From positions 8,114,501 through 8,178,500 of the forward strand of contig NC_058496.1 in NCBI RefSeq assembly GCF_020382885.2: a stretch of 64,000 nucleotides of DNA, in the 5' to 3' direction. The notes under the pieces are model-generated. The model ran no database searches. It was not told the DNA's origin and was given only the letters and a program-made list of their open reading frames with translations. Both the position numbers and the translations under genes were made by a program. This stretch comes from Scatophagus argus (taxonomy: Eukaryota; Chordata; Actinopteri; Scatophagidae). Each line of letters begins with the position of its first letter. Within the stretch, counting starts at the first letter, position 1. This document shows positions 51,301-62,018 of the stretch, piece after piece.

Positions 51301-51387
51301 TTGGTGTTTGAGGCAGACCTGTTCACTACCTTACATATCTCCCACTGGGTGCTCCAGGGGGTCTGTTTATGCCTCAACGCTGAATAA
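27372..51387 (+). CDS. dnah10: Dynein axonemal heavy chain 10 (complete, about 70 exons)
   Basis: DNAH10 is a heavy chain of the two-headed inner arm I1/f dynein that regulates waveform in motile cilia and sperm tails. The order of parts is complete. Tail: 27372 to about 34870 (first exons 27372-27597, 27742-27857, 27970-28078, 28178-28293, 28390-28606, 28978-29135, 29317-29547, 29688-29882, 29959-30204). Linker: about 35080-36770 (starts [15 protein letters not shown]). AAA1 P-loop GPAGTGKT and FDEFNR at 37225 and about 37710; AAA2 GPTGGGKS at 39062; AAA3 GESGTSKT at 41059; AAA4 GVGGSGKQ at 42795. Stalk and microtubule-binding domain: about 44190-45690. AAA5-6 and the C-terminal domain end in [16 protein letters not shown] and TAA at 51385-51387. 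The second half matches human DNAH10 almost exon by exon. The N-terminal start is the first Met after the promoter motif and is the least certain part. One GC-AG intron (35237-35353) is present. Confidence 0.96.
37225..37248 (+). other. dnah10: dnah10 AAA1 Walker A (main motor ATPase site)
   Basis: The codons read GPAGTGKT followed by [11 protein letters not shown], the invariant axonemal-dynein AAA1 loop. The partner Walker B with CFDEFNRID is in the exon at about 37653-37806. All catalytic residues expected here are intact. Confidence 0.95.
39062..39085 (+). other. dnah10: dnah10 AAA2 Walker A
   Basis: The codons read GPTGGGKS within [16 protein letters not shown]. The Walker B region [19 protein letters not shown] is in the exon from about 39472. 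Confidence 0.93.
41059..41082 (+). other. dnah10: dnah10 AAA3 Walker A
   Basis: The codons read GESGTSKT, with the TSK form typical of this class. The Walker [13 protein letters not shown] lies at about 41323-41358. Confidence 0.93.
42795..42818 (+). other. dnah10: dnah10 AAA4 Walker A
   Basis: The codons read GVGGSGKQ followed by SLTKLAAF. The Walker [14 protein letters not shown] is in the exon beginning at about 43187. Confidence 0.93.
44190..45690 (+). other. dnah10: dnah10 stalk coiled coil and microtubule-binding domain
   Basis: The first stalk helix is coded at about 44194-44649 (Lys/Glu-rich, for example [20 protein letters not shown]). The microtubule-binding head lies at about 44935-45475 ([16 protein letters not shown] to [15 protein letters not shown]). 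The returning helix ends at about 45690 ([20 protein letters not shown]). Confidence 0.9.
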
Positions 51388-51388
51388 A
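51383..51388 (+). terminator. AATAAA overlapping the dnah10 stop codon
   Basis: The hexamer AATAAA spans the last Glu codon, the TAA stop (51385-51387) and one base beyond. If used, the 3' UTR would be only about 15-30 nt. The next AATAAA is at 51558-51563. Confidence 0.45.
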
Positions 51389-53715
51389 GACAGTCCTCAG
51401 CCTCACTGAGCTGGTTAGCTTTCACACAGTCTTTTCTGACATGTTAACATGATATCTGAGGAAAAAAATACAAAACTTTGTTGTCCCCCTCAGACTGACA
51501 GGGAAACAAATAAGTTATGATTAATTGTTGGATTTTTTTTTTTTTTTTGGCATTCAAAATAAATTGATAGAAGTCAAATAAGAAAACTAGATGGCATTTT
51601 CGACTCATTATCTATTTCACAGCTTTCATTACTTTCTCACTAGATGGCAGCACACAACAGTACTGAGCTCTTTTCCATGCAGTAGCTCCAGGGATTTCTC
51701 TTAGGTGATAAAGTGCCAACAGGCTACAGTGGATCAGGATTTTTCAGACATAAAGACTATCACTGTTTATTCTTGAAGAAAGCAATCAGTTGTTTTCTGT
51801 CTTTAAACAAAGTATTTCAGAGTTCTGTTCATGAAAAGGCCAGTAGATACAGAACATTTCTGCTGAGTTTGTAATCAAAAGCTGCTGCATACAATGGAAA
51901 ATGTACCACTGACCAAAGGCAGCTTAAGTTTTCCACTTTACCCGAGTAGCTTTTCAGCTATTTTCTGTGTTGTACGTAGCCTTGTTTGCTTTATTGTAAC
52001 ATTTAACGGACAGATCCAGTGCAGCACTGAGTAATAGAGGCTGCTGAGGTCAACATCCCAAAGCAGGTGAAGTTTACTCTAAAAATCATGTAACCCAGGA
52101 GGGTCTGGCAGGTGGTGTGGCAGTGATGTAACAGAAACACAGAAATTAAAACTGCAGCAGTTTTGTGCCAGAACATGTGTGTCATACATGATGTAGCCGG
52201 AGTTTTAAAAGGTCAGCGTTAATAAGGGATATGCTGGTTAGACTGAACTGTGACTAACTATAAATGGAAATCATCATGAGGTGAACAACCAGAAACGTGG
52301 CAATGTTAGATTTGATTAAAAGTCCATCACTGCCATGCTTCTCATTACTGTATTGTGTAGCATAAAATGATACAGGGTTAAAGGTCAGACAGGTCTTTTC
52401 TCACCTTTAACTGGTACGACCGTCATAAAGAGTGAGCATCAGGACACGTTTACGACCAAACACAGGAAGGGAGGGATTGTGTTTCCCTGTTGAAAAGGGG
52501 GAGAGAATAGTGTGTTGTTTAATGAACCTACGCTTCATATGAGTGAGCAAACAATAGGTAAGAGGCGGATCTTTCTCATTGCATAGTAAAGCAGAAGGAA
52601 ATCACAGCAGCAGGAGAGTAACTGCTCAAGAAATAAGAAAAGAAATCCTCTCAGTGAAACCTACCTCATCACCCCCCCCCCTTCAGAGGTCAAAATTATT
52701 TTCAGCTGCTTGTGACTGGAGGGATTTACATTAACTCTAAACTGCTCCAGTTCCTGCTTGGCACCATCGCCTGCACCGACTGGCCTCATAAAATGCCAAG
52801 GGTGCCCCTGAAACAAAAAACTCTGACACATCAGTTTCAAACCCCAAATCCCAAGCCCGAACGGTTTCCGTTTGTCATGATTAAAAGCAGGTGTGCTTAC
52901 TCAGTCCCATTCAAGTGCATGTATGTACTTGAGTGGGTACAATAGGTAGTATAGAGGGTGATTAGTGCCAATCTGAATGCCCTTTTTTCCTCAATGTTTT
53001 CACACCATCTCCCGTGAACTGAGAACCTCCCTGGCCAGTCACATTCAGTGCTCTTTGCAGCCTTCAGTATCTTTTGTTGAGGCTTGCAGCTCAGCCCATG
53101 GGGACCTGAGAGGTGTAGTCACCCCAACCACAGATATACATCTTGGGCTCCAGTTTTTGGTTGCAGAGCCAGGTGTTTAGTTTGGAGCAGGACCGCAGAC
53201 CTGTGGTTTGCCGGCTGCTTGCACTGTAAACCTACATGCCCCACATGCACGGGCCAAGGGGTTACAGTAACCTCAACTATTCTCCTGCCACTGTGTGTCT
53301 GCTTGGGCACTGATGGCTTTGACAGAGAGGCTGCACATCACAGCCCCTTAAAGCAACATAGGACACAAACATCTTAAACAGATACTGTAAATACTGATGC
53401 ATGACCCTGTGTGATTCAATCAGTGCAGCGATGAACCTTACTTAATAAATAAAACTTTTCAAATCTGATAGAGACGGGACTTAATCACACATTCAGTTGT
53501 GTTCACCAAAAAAAAAAGACAATTACTCATCACCGGCACAGCTCCAGTGATTTCAGAGGAGTCGCGGTGAAGCAGCGGCAGCCCATAATTCATTTAGTAC
53601 AAAACAATGCGTAATGTGCCGCCGCCTTGAGCGCGCATTGTCCTCTATGAGAGGTTGAAACGGGGCAGGGTGGAAAAGACCCAGCAGGCTGTGCTTTTAA
53701 AAGACCCGAGGAGAC
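51388..53715. other. Intergenic region between dnah10 and the EMI-domain gene
   Basis: No exon with recognisable homology or consistent splice sites was found on either strand. The first 200 bp hold the dnah10 3' UTR and a second AATAAA at 51558. A C11-like run is near 52672. The far end (from about 53540) becomes richer in CpG as it approaches the next promoter. Human CCDC92, which follows DNAH10, is not seen here. Confidence 0.6.
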
Positions 53716-53723
53716 TATAAAAG
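53716..53723 (+). promoter_or_regulatory. TATA box TATAAAAG of the EMI-domain gene
   Basis: A strong TATAAAAG lies 436 bp upstream of the EMI gene start codon, within a CpG-containing, GC-richer stretch. It predicts a transcription start near 53745 and an unspliced leader of about 410 nt. Confidence 0.6.
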
Positions 53724-53856
53724 TGGTTTCATGCCCGCTGCAGTAAAGGCTCTGCTCGATTTGCGCACAGACAGAAGGAGGTAGGCAGAGCCGACAGAGG
53801 AAAGAGGACAACACACACTTCACAACACGCACACGCATTGCTCAGTTTGTTTTCAA

Positions 53857-54225
53857 ATGTCGGCTCTCTGTCACAGGTAGAGACAGACGAGAAGCGGCAT
53901 TTTTTATTAAGTTCACCCAGGGTTTTAAGACAGTATTTTTTTCAAATCAAAGAGTGTCAGACATCGTGTTTGTAGTCTACAGAAGTGCATGTTTGCTGCT
54001 TTAGTGATTAGGATGCGCGTCTTCTCAAGCCGACCCGGTGCTGTTTGACACTTTTCGCCCCCCCACCCCGAGCTGGATTCACTCACCGGTCTGTTTTCTA
54101 ACCGGGGAAAGTTGGGCTCATTTAAACTTTTCTGGCCGTAGCTTTTCATGCCACGGAAATGGGACCGCGCCAACGGGAGAGCGTGTCTGCGCTTTGCAGG
54201 AAAAGTTTGCTTTGGGCTGTGCTGA
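53857..54225 (+). promoter_or_regulatory. Upstream ORFs in the EMI gene leader
   Basis: If transcription starts at the TATA box, the leader holds three upstream ATGs: uORF 53857-53880 (7 codons), uORF 53989-54048 (19 codons), and a third at 54148 whose frame overlaps the main start and ends at 54225. The main ATG at 54159 has a strong context (G at -3, G at +4), while the 54148 ATG has T at -3, so leaky scanning would favour the main start. Confidence 0.5.
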
Positions 54226-55163
54226 TACTCTGGCTGACCACGTTTGTTGACGGGACCTGGAAGACGGGACTTTACAAAACCTACTCAGCCGGGACGCAGC
54301 TGAGCAGAGACCAGACAACCGCCTCTCACGGCTCAATTTACCAGAAAAGGTAAGGAAAGCACCTACTTTATGCTATATTAAAACAAAATTTAGACATGCT
54401 ATACTGCGTATTAATCCTTAATTATGTCCTGTTATATGCACATGATAACTTTTATAGCTTCTATAATCTTATTTTTAACCGTCCAGCTTCACTTATTTGT
54501 ATCCTCTTGTCAGTGCATTCTCCGCAGAGCTACTCCCATCTCCATCCATCTACCAGGTCCTATTGTCTTCCTGACAGTTGATTTCCTTTTTCCTGTGCTG
54601 GCAGCACACATTGCTTTGCTGACATGCCCATCCTCATTGTTGTGGCAGCTCACCCGCCCTGTCTCTGTGTGGCTCCTAAGAGCACCTCCATGGCTCTGAG
54701 GTGTGTTGTGTGCCCCCTTTTATGCCTGCAGCAGCAGCAGCAACAACAACAGCAACATCTGCTGCTTCTCTGCTGTCAGGGTGCTCTTTAAAAGCATCAC
54801 GTTTAGTCCTGAGATCTGTCCACATAAAGCCCGTTTCTGTGTGGGTCCCAGCATTGAGGACGGGGTGCATCTGGAATCAGTGTTAGACAGCGAGTGAAGG
54901 ACAGTTCACCTTTATGTCTGTAATAAAGTGTACAAGATTGATAGCTTGAGAAAAGGTTACTGAATGAAAAGGGGGGTGAGATAGTGTCAGTGACTGAGTT
55001 GTTGACAAGGGAGTTTCTGATGGAGAGTCACTAGACTAAACATGCAGTCAAGGGTGCTAACCAGCTCTGCTTCCCTCCTGGACAGAGCAAATGTTTATCT
55101 CGGAGTGCTTGATGTTGAGAGGACATTTCCCATCTTACAAATATTTATGCTTTCAGGTCACGA

Positions 55164-55194
<31 letters not shown>

Positions 55195-58100
55195 CCAAAC
55201 ATGACCTGAGGCTGAAACCCCTTCTCTCTGATGAGGACCTTGCTTTTGGGTGTGTCCAGGTGGCTTTCAGCGCCCCCAGCCTCACTCCACTTGCTCACCT
55301 CTCTACTCAGCTCCTCCAAAATCAGAGTTTTGTGGACATGTTTACTAAACACAAGCAGCTGGGACTCGACCACATCTGGGCTTATTCTCGGAAGGGGGGG
55401 GTGTGAGTTTACAGTCTTCGTGCTGCTGTTTGCAAGTGGCAGCCGAGGAATGCCAGGATAGATGGGAGCTGCAGGCTGTTGGTGTGAGTCAGTCACCGGC
55501 TCGGAGGTCAGCGGGTTTGAGGTGACACCAGAGGAGCTGAAAGTTTTGGTCCACCTGCCGTCTGTCCTGATCTGTGAGAGCAGCAGTTTATGGTGCGTCA
55601 ACAAAGCCAAAGAGGTGGCACTTAGACTTCAGAGGGCTCTCTCTGTCGCGTTAGCAACTTGACATTCAGTGACAGACAAACTTGTCATTGGGCTTCAGGA
55701 ACTTAAACAGAAGTAAATATTAGGTTTAAACCGGGAAAGGGTGTCTGTCGCTGGAAAACCTCCACTAAGAATGTCTTCCGTACCAGCCCTGTCTTCACAC
55801 AGTGATTACCCAAATCAAAGGGGATTATCAACACTTGAGTAATTTCTTGACTGGTGCGGTTGCTCTGTGGAGGAGCTGATAAAGTGTTCGCTCACCCTTG
55901 TCGTTCTTAACAACTATATGAGCTCAGTACACTGAGGGGTTACAGAGGTATCCGCTTCTCTATTTCTTGTCTCGCCCATTTCTTTATCCTCCCTCGGAGG
56001 ACTTGTCATGGTCTGACAGGCAGTCTGGACCCTGTGGCCACCCTCATTCCTCACCCATCTTAACCATATCCAAGTGTTCTCTAAGCATGGGAATGAAGAT
56101 GACAGAGATTCCAGCAGGCTGAGCCCCCCGTGGCTTCAAGCAGAAAGGCTTTAGATATGACTGTTCAAAGAACTTCAGATAATGTATGTGCTCAGGGAAA
56201 AGCCTGCACCATTAAAATTCACTGTTGGCTGATACATACATGATTAATTGTTTAGACTAGATAAAATAAGACATCTTAAGACAATCCCTTTGAGGTGGGC
56301 AGTGGCAATATGCCCCCCCTAATTTCTTCCTTTTTGTAGACTAAAACAAAAAAAGAAGAAATAATCAACACGTTATTCTTTTTAAGTAAATGTGAATATT
56401 TGCCTGTTTACGTAATCTTCTACGACCGCAAACTGAGTTTCTTCATGTTTTGAACTGTAGGCCAGACAGAACAAGACATTTGAAGGAATTACCTTGAGCT
56501 TTAGGGAGCATATTTTCTAAATGTTTCATCTGTTATTAAAAACAGATCAATTGATGATGAAACTAACAGACGTCCCTGTTAGATATTGTACCCTGCAGGT
56601 GACCAGCCCGTAAATGCAGTGCCAGCTCAGCTCAGTGTGATGGATCATTTCATCAGTCATCCAACATAGCTGTGTTGTAAGTCAATTCTTCGGTTGAGCA
56701 GAAGTCCCTTTTACTTCCATCCTCCAACACTTGAAGATGCATGCACCCGTTACACACAGAGACACACTCAAAGCTCACAGGTGTCCAGACCTGAAAGCTC
56801 AAAAGAGACAGAGACAAATGAGAGTTTTCCTTGTTCTTCCGAGACTGCTGTGAAGAGTCACTTAGCTCCGACCTTTGAGGCTTCCCTCTGGTGCTTTGAT
56901 GATCTTCACTGCCCCCTGCACATGGAAAACATACGGCAGCTTTGGACCTGCGATACGGTGGCCCACCAGCCCTAATATGACAGTTCTTTAAATGTAAACT
57001 GAACGTAACTCTTGCCAATCATTTTTTTTTTAAATTTTGTGTTAGTTTGTTTTACACTTTCAGTTTTTCACACAAGCTGCACATTATGCCCCCCCCCCCA
57101 TTAATTTCACTGTGAGTGGACTCTCTTATGTCTCTCTTTGTTATGTGTTGAAGCACCACATTTATCTTAGTCCTCTTCTGCATCCCACAGGACCAACAGT
57201 GCTTCATAACTGTCTTACTTCCACTTTCCCGTTCCCATCGGAAGCTCCCATGTGTGACCTTTATCATAAAATGACCTTTCTCTCTCCTCTGGCTGTTTGC
57301 CACATCTGTCTTTTGTCCTTTGTTCTCTCCAAGTATTTTTCCCACAGACAAAAATCTAAAGGAATTCTTTTAGATTTGTATCCATACTGCATTTCAAACA
57401 TATCTTTGACTGTTTGGCCCTCCTCCTCCCACTGTATGTGAATGAATGGATGGGTGGTGAGGGAGTTGCTGAGATGCTTCTCGCCAGCGTTTTGCCCTCA
57501 TCAACCCCCTTGTTAGTTCTCGTGTCTTAACTCCCAACTCCTTTCTCCCCACTGCAGAAGAAGCACTAACCCAGTAGTGTGATAATGAAGGATGAGGCAA
57601 AATGAAAGCACACACAGCAACTAGAATACAGCATGTAAGATGACAAGTTCATGAGCTCTCTGTTAGCATTTGCATTGGGACTGCAATCTTTTACTGTCTT
57701 GGCATCTGTGGTGTTGAGGAACAGATGGACCAAAGCTGTGATTCTTCTCTTCCTTGAAAATCGTGGGTTTCTCTCTCAACTATTGGCTGTGACTTGACTG
57801 TGAGAGATGGCTGATGATTTATTTAGCTTGGGCCCGGCATTCAGATGCCATGTGTGCTTGGAGACCCGATACTCACTGAGGGAACTGCTTGGTGCTTTTG
57901 CCAGTGAACAGCATGGTACTGGTGGGTTTCACACTTCATAGCACGAGGGAGCCTCCCGTAAGAGGAAGGTGTTGACTATGAAACATTTTAGAGTGAAAGA
58001 CATAGCACCTGTGTCCCTTTTATGAACAAAGTGAGACAGAATTCAGTGGATCATTGTGTAGTAGTTCTTCAGCGATAAAAAGAAGTGAGGTTATCTGCTT

Positions 58101-61100
58101 CAAGGCTTGTTAGTAAGACAGATTTTTAAGCTGTAGTCTTTTCCATCCCAGAAGAGATAATGATGTTTCTTGTACACAGTTAATACAATTATCTTTGGAC
58201 ATCATTGCAGTATATCTTCATATCTCCATCCTCTCTTCAGTGGAGAAAGTATTATCGGTGCTGCCTTATACATATTATGTACTGGGTGGATTAGTTTTAG
58301 CAAGTTATAAAGATAATGCAGGTTTTGGTTTCAAGCCATTTGGAAAATTTTTAACTTTGTTGTGCCAACTGCCTTTGTTCTTTCATTCAGTGAAGCAGCA
58401 GTGGTTGGCATTTCCTCTTTGATAATTGCATAAGTGTAATGCAAAGAGAGCAGGGCAGACCATAAAACCCGCCCCCACTTCTTCCCTTGTACCCCCTGGT
58501 GACAATCTTAGCTGTTCCCAGGTGAAACCTCCTCTCAGCCTGGGAAACTCAGATGTTTATCTGTTGGGTCTGGAGGATAAGTGGTAGGGAGGAGTTAGGG
58601 TTAGCACCCCCGCTCCCCTCACACTTAACTCTACCTGACCACAGCTCCTTCAATGTCTGAAATTTTCCACCCATGATTAGACCAATTTTTCTGGACAAGG
58701 GAGAGCAATCATGGGGTAATCATATAGATCTGTGTTCATTTTTTGTAGCCTCACGCCCGATGGGTACAGTAAGTTACATGAAGCGCAGGCCTGTATTTAA
58801 ATAACACGTGTGGCAGATGAATTTCCTACGCGTTTCACTCGAGAAGTTTAGGATTAATCCTGCGTCTTGCTTTCGCACGGCTCTTTATTCCTTTGAATAG
58901 TCTCTAAGCATATGATGTCTCAGACGCAAGCATTTTACATTTGTAACTTAATCTCGCAAAGGAACTTTTTTCAACACGCAGCAAAGACTACAACGCGTCA
59001 CTATTCCACAGAGTGACTGATTATGACATGAGTGGGAAAAAAAGCAGCAGTTATCAGTACCAGTCATATGAAAAGGATATACACTACGTCTGGAGTGCTG
59101 CAAAAGTATACAGACATTCCTCCATGGTGCCCCTCCTGGCTGGCTCTGGACTGTGTGTGTGCGGCCACCACAACATGTGGGGATCGTTAATAGGAGCTCG
59201 TTCAGGGCTGCTTTGCATCCTCCGCCTTTGGCAGTTTCCTTTAGTGTAAACCATCTCTCACACACAAACATATGGTCTCACATATTGACAAACAGACTTT
59301 GGTGGGACCCACCCCCCAAATGTACACTCTTGCAAACACATTGGCAGCAGAACACACAACGTGTAGTTTTGTGCTCAGAGCCGCACCGTCTCCTTTGTGG
59401 CTCCTACACAGAGCTCCCTTTCTAGGCAACCGTTGATTGTGAAAACACAGGCTGCAGCCCTCCAACTGTGGCCATGTGAAGGTAATCAGGGTATTTGTAC
59501 ACTTCTTTGTTAATAAAATAATAGTAACATATGGTAGCTCAAACACCTTTGTGTGTTTCCATACATTAAAGCTGAGTAACCTCCAGTCAGTGTTTTCTCG
59601 ATTTGGTAAGTATAGGGATGAGAGGAAACTTCTCTCATTACCCCTGTGCTGTCGGGAACAGATATCTGCTCCTGATCGAAAGGGTGACTGAGCTCTTGGT
59701 GAGGGATTATTCTGAACCAGTTAGCTCTCCACTCAGTCACTCTTTACGTATTTTGGTGCTTTTAGCCTGTTGGAGACATCGAGAGCTGAAACTGAACCCT
59801 CTTATGATGTAAAAATGTTTAATATTGCGTCCAGGGGCCTAAGAAATAACTTGTAGGTGATCATATCCTCACAAAGCAGGTCAGTTTCTTAATAGTCTCA
59901 GTGAACCCTGATATGAAGCTTTTCTGGAAAGGGATTGTGACCCAGCATTAGCCGGTGTTGAAACCTCTAATCTTCATATGGGACCTCGTCTTCTTCTTTA
60001 TTCCCTCCTGAGGGACTTCACCTCTTCTGAGAGCCAAGTGCAGACGGATGTGTACTGATACAGGAGAGACCACATTGTAAATCCGGCCCACAATGCTCTC
60101 CTGCAAATCTTGTGGCTGATTAAAACCTGTGTAAACACCATAAAGAGGTTTCAAAACACAAGAGAGGGGGAAGGGAGGGAAGAATCTAAAACCTGCAGGA
60201 AGACAACAACGTACTGAATGTGACTGCATGGCTGCATTTCCCTTTTGTGAACACGCTATAGTGTGGGTGCATGCGTTTGAAGGTGTTTTGAAAATAAGCA
60301 CTGTTCTTCCTTAAATTATTTATTCTGAAGCTTTGTTATTTTTTTTGTGTTGTATCTAAAAACAGCAACTTTCATATTCTGCGCCTTTCTGACTTTCACT
60401 CGCTCCGCTTCTCCCTTCAGGAACTGGTGTCCTCATACGGTCACTAAAACGGTGACCTGTCAGGTGCAGAATGGGACAATCCTGCAACGGGTCTACCAGA
60501 CGTGCCACTGGCCGCAGGGATGCACGGGAGGCAGGTGAGAAGGGGAAGGGACGTAACAGCTACTGCTACTGCTGCACCGCTGAGATGTCAACACTCGCTA
60601 TGTTCCTTTGAACATGATAGTAATCAGTGTTTCATTGTCTTTCTTCTTCTTTGACACGCACAGTTTTGTTTTGTTTTGTGTTTTTCTTCTACTATTTGTC
60701 ATATATGCAAGACTTGTTGTTTAGACTGTGCTTAGAGGTGAGCGAGTCAGAAAAAAACATTCACTTCAGCCTGTGATTTGTAATTCTGAGTGGGAGATAT
60801 CTGGAATTTCTGGCAGCTCCCATAACTGTCAGCAAAACATTGGCAAAATGGCTGCAGTTACATCTAAATGCAATCCAAAATTAACAGTGACACGGTCCAA
60901 TCAGTTTATTTAATAGGAGCTTTACACTTTGTATCTGGTTTACTTGTTAATGAATCACTCCAAATGTGTAACAGGGGAAAAGTAGTTGATTGATGTATGT
61001 GAGTACAGCACCAGCAGTGGGGGTAACCATGCTTGAACACCCACTGTGTTGGAACAACGGCAGCTTTTCTCATTCTTCCCATTCTGCCGTCAGTGATTGA

Positions 61101-61452
61101 ATGCAGCAGGAAATCCACTGTGAGATGTACCAATTTATCCACCTGAAATCATTTGCAGTGCATCAAAATGCAACGCAGCTGCACCACATGTTGGGTTCTG
61201 AGAGAGAGAAGCACCTGACAGTTTTCTTACAACAAGAGAAGAAGTGACTTAACCCAGTCACTGCACATGCACAGACAGACGGCTGTTGTTATTGTTGTTA
61301 TGCGTGCACGTGCGTGATGGCTTCAGGGTTTGTGTGTGCGTTTTCCAGCTACAGGACCGTGGTCAGACCATCCTATAAAGTCGTGTACCGCACTGTGACC
61401 TCTCTGGAGTGGAAGTGCTGTCCAGGATTCAGCGGTCCTGCTTGTGAAGAAG
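54159..61452 (+). CDS. EMI-domain extracellular matrix protein, EMID1/COL26A1 family (5' part, 3 exons)
   Basis: Exons 54159-54349, 60421-60534 and 61349-61452 join in frame and end in phase 1; the rest lies to the right. The protein starts with a signal peptide (SLLWAVLILWLTTFVDG), a short linker, and then one complete EMI domain from NWCPHTVTKTVTCQVQNG through RTVVRPSYKVVYRTVTSLEW to CCPGFSGPACEE, with the six or seven conserved cysteines and the paired CC. EMI domains mediate assembly of secreted matrix proteins. By residue matches human EMID1 and COL26A1 are about equal; the gapless spacing between NGT and SYRT favours EMID1, while HTVT, RVYQ and CCPGF favour COL26A1. EMILIN and multimerin fit less well. 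The collagen repeats that would confirm the family are expected beyond the window. Confidence 0.88.
54350..60420 (+). other. First intron (6.1 kb) of the EMI-domain gene
   Basis: No coding exon is supported on either strand. It holds a (GT)12 repeat at 55164, C runs near 57091 and otherwise unremarkable unique sequence. Long first introns of matrix genes often carry enhancers, but I cannot point to one. Confidence 0.6.
55164..55187. repeat. (GT)12 microsatellite
   Basis: There is an uninterrupted GT run in intron 1 of the EMI-domain gene, followed by an imperfect extension to 55194. Confidence 0.9.
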
Positions 61453-61470
61453 GTGAGTCAAGACAGAAAG

Positions 61471-61493
61471 ACACACACACACACACACACACA
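61471..61493. repeat. (AC)n microsatellite
   Basis: An uninterrupted AC run of 23 bp begins just inside the intron after the third EMI gene exon. Confidence 0.9.
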
Positions 61494-61978
61494 GTTGTAC
61501 TGACGGGCCAACATCAAACTCTAGGACTGACTGCTTTACAAGTTGACAAGTTCGCCTTGTGTCAGTTTTCGCCCTCTTTGCGTCTTTCCTTTACCTGCCT
61601 CCACATTTAGTTCTTTCTCTCTTCAAGCTTACTCATTTGTCACCATGTGAGTCTCCCTGTTCTGATTCTGCCTTCCAATACACGTCTACGAATCGTACAT
61701 TAAAACAGGAGTGATTTCCATTAGGCTTACATAAGGCTGCTTCTGTCTTCTAAATGAAGTTCAGAAATAAGATCCCTCAGCCTCCTCAGGGTGAGTCAGA
61801 TACCTCCACACCATTAATCAGTTTTAATGTGCTCATTCTAAGAGTCGCTGTACTACATAAGGGTTGTTTCTTTTGTGTGGTTTTGAGTTTTATGATCCAG
61901 CTGGAACCAAGTCTTCATCCTCTTAAAGTGCCATGCTAACACTGCTGTTTTCATTTTTCAACTACAGTAGCTGCCCAC

Positions 61979-62018
61979 CACACACACACTCTCTCTCACA
62001 CACACACACACACACTCT
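61979..62018. repeat. Compound CA/CT microsatellite
   Basis: A CA run is broken by a CT run and followed by a second CA run, about 40 bp in all. Confidence 0.85.

Noticed and set aside
52712..52945. Open frame of 77 codons between dnah10 and the EMI gene
   Set aside because: No family resemblance, no splice partners and low-complexity composition; likely chance.
58195..58422. Open frame of 75 codons with hydrophobic composition in the EMI gene intron
   Set aside because: AT-rich chance frame without start context, homology or splice support.
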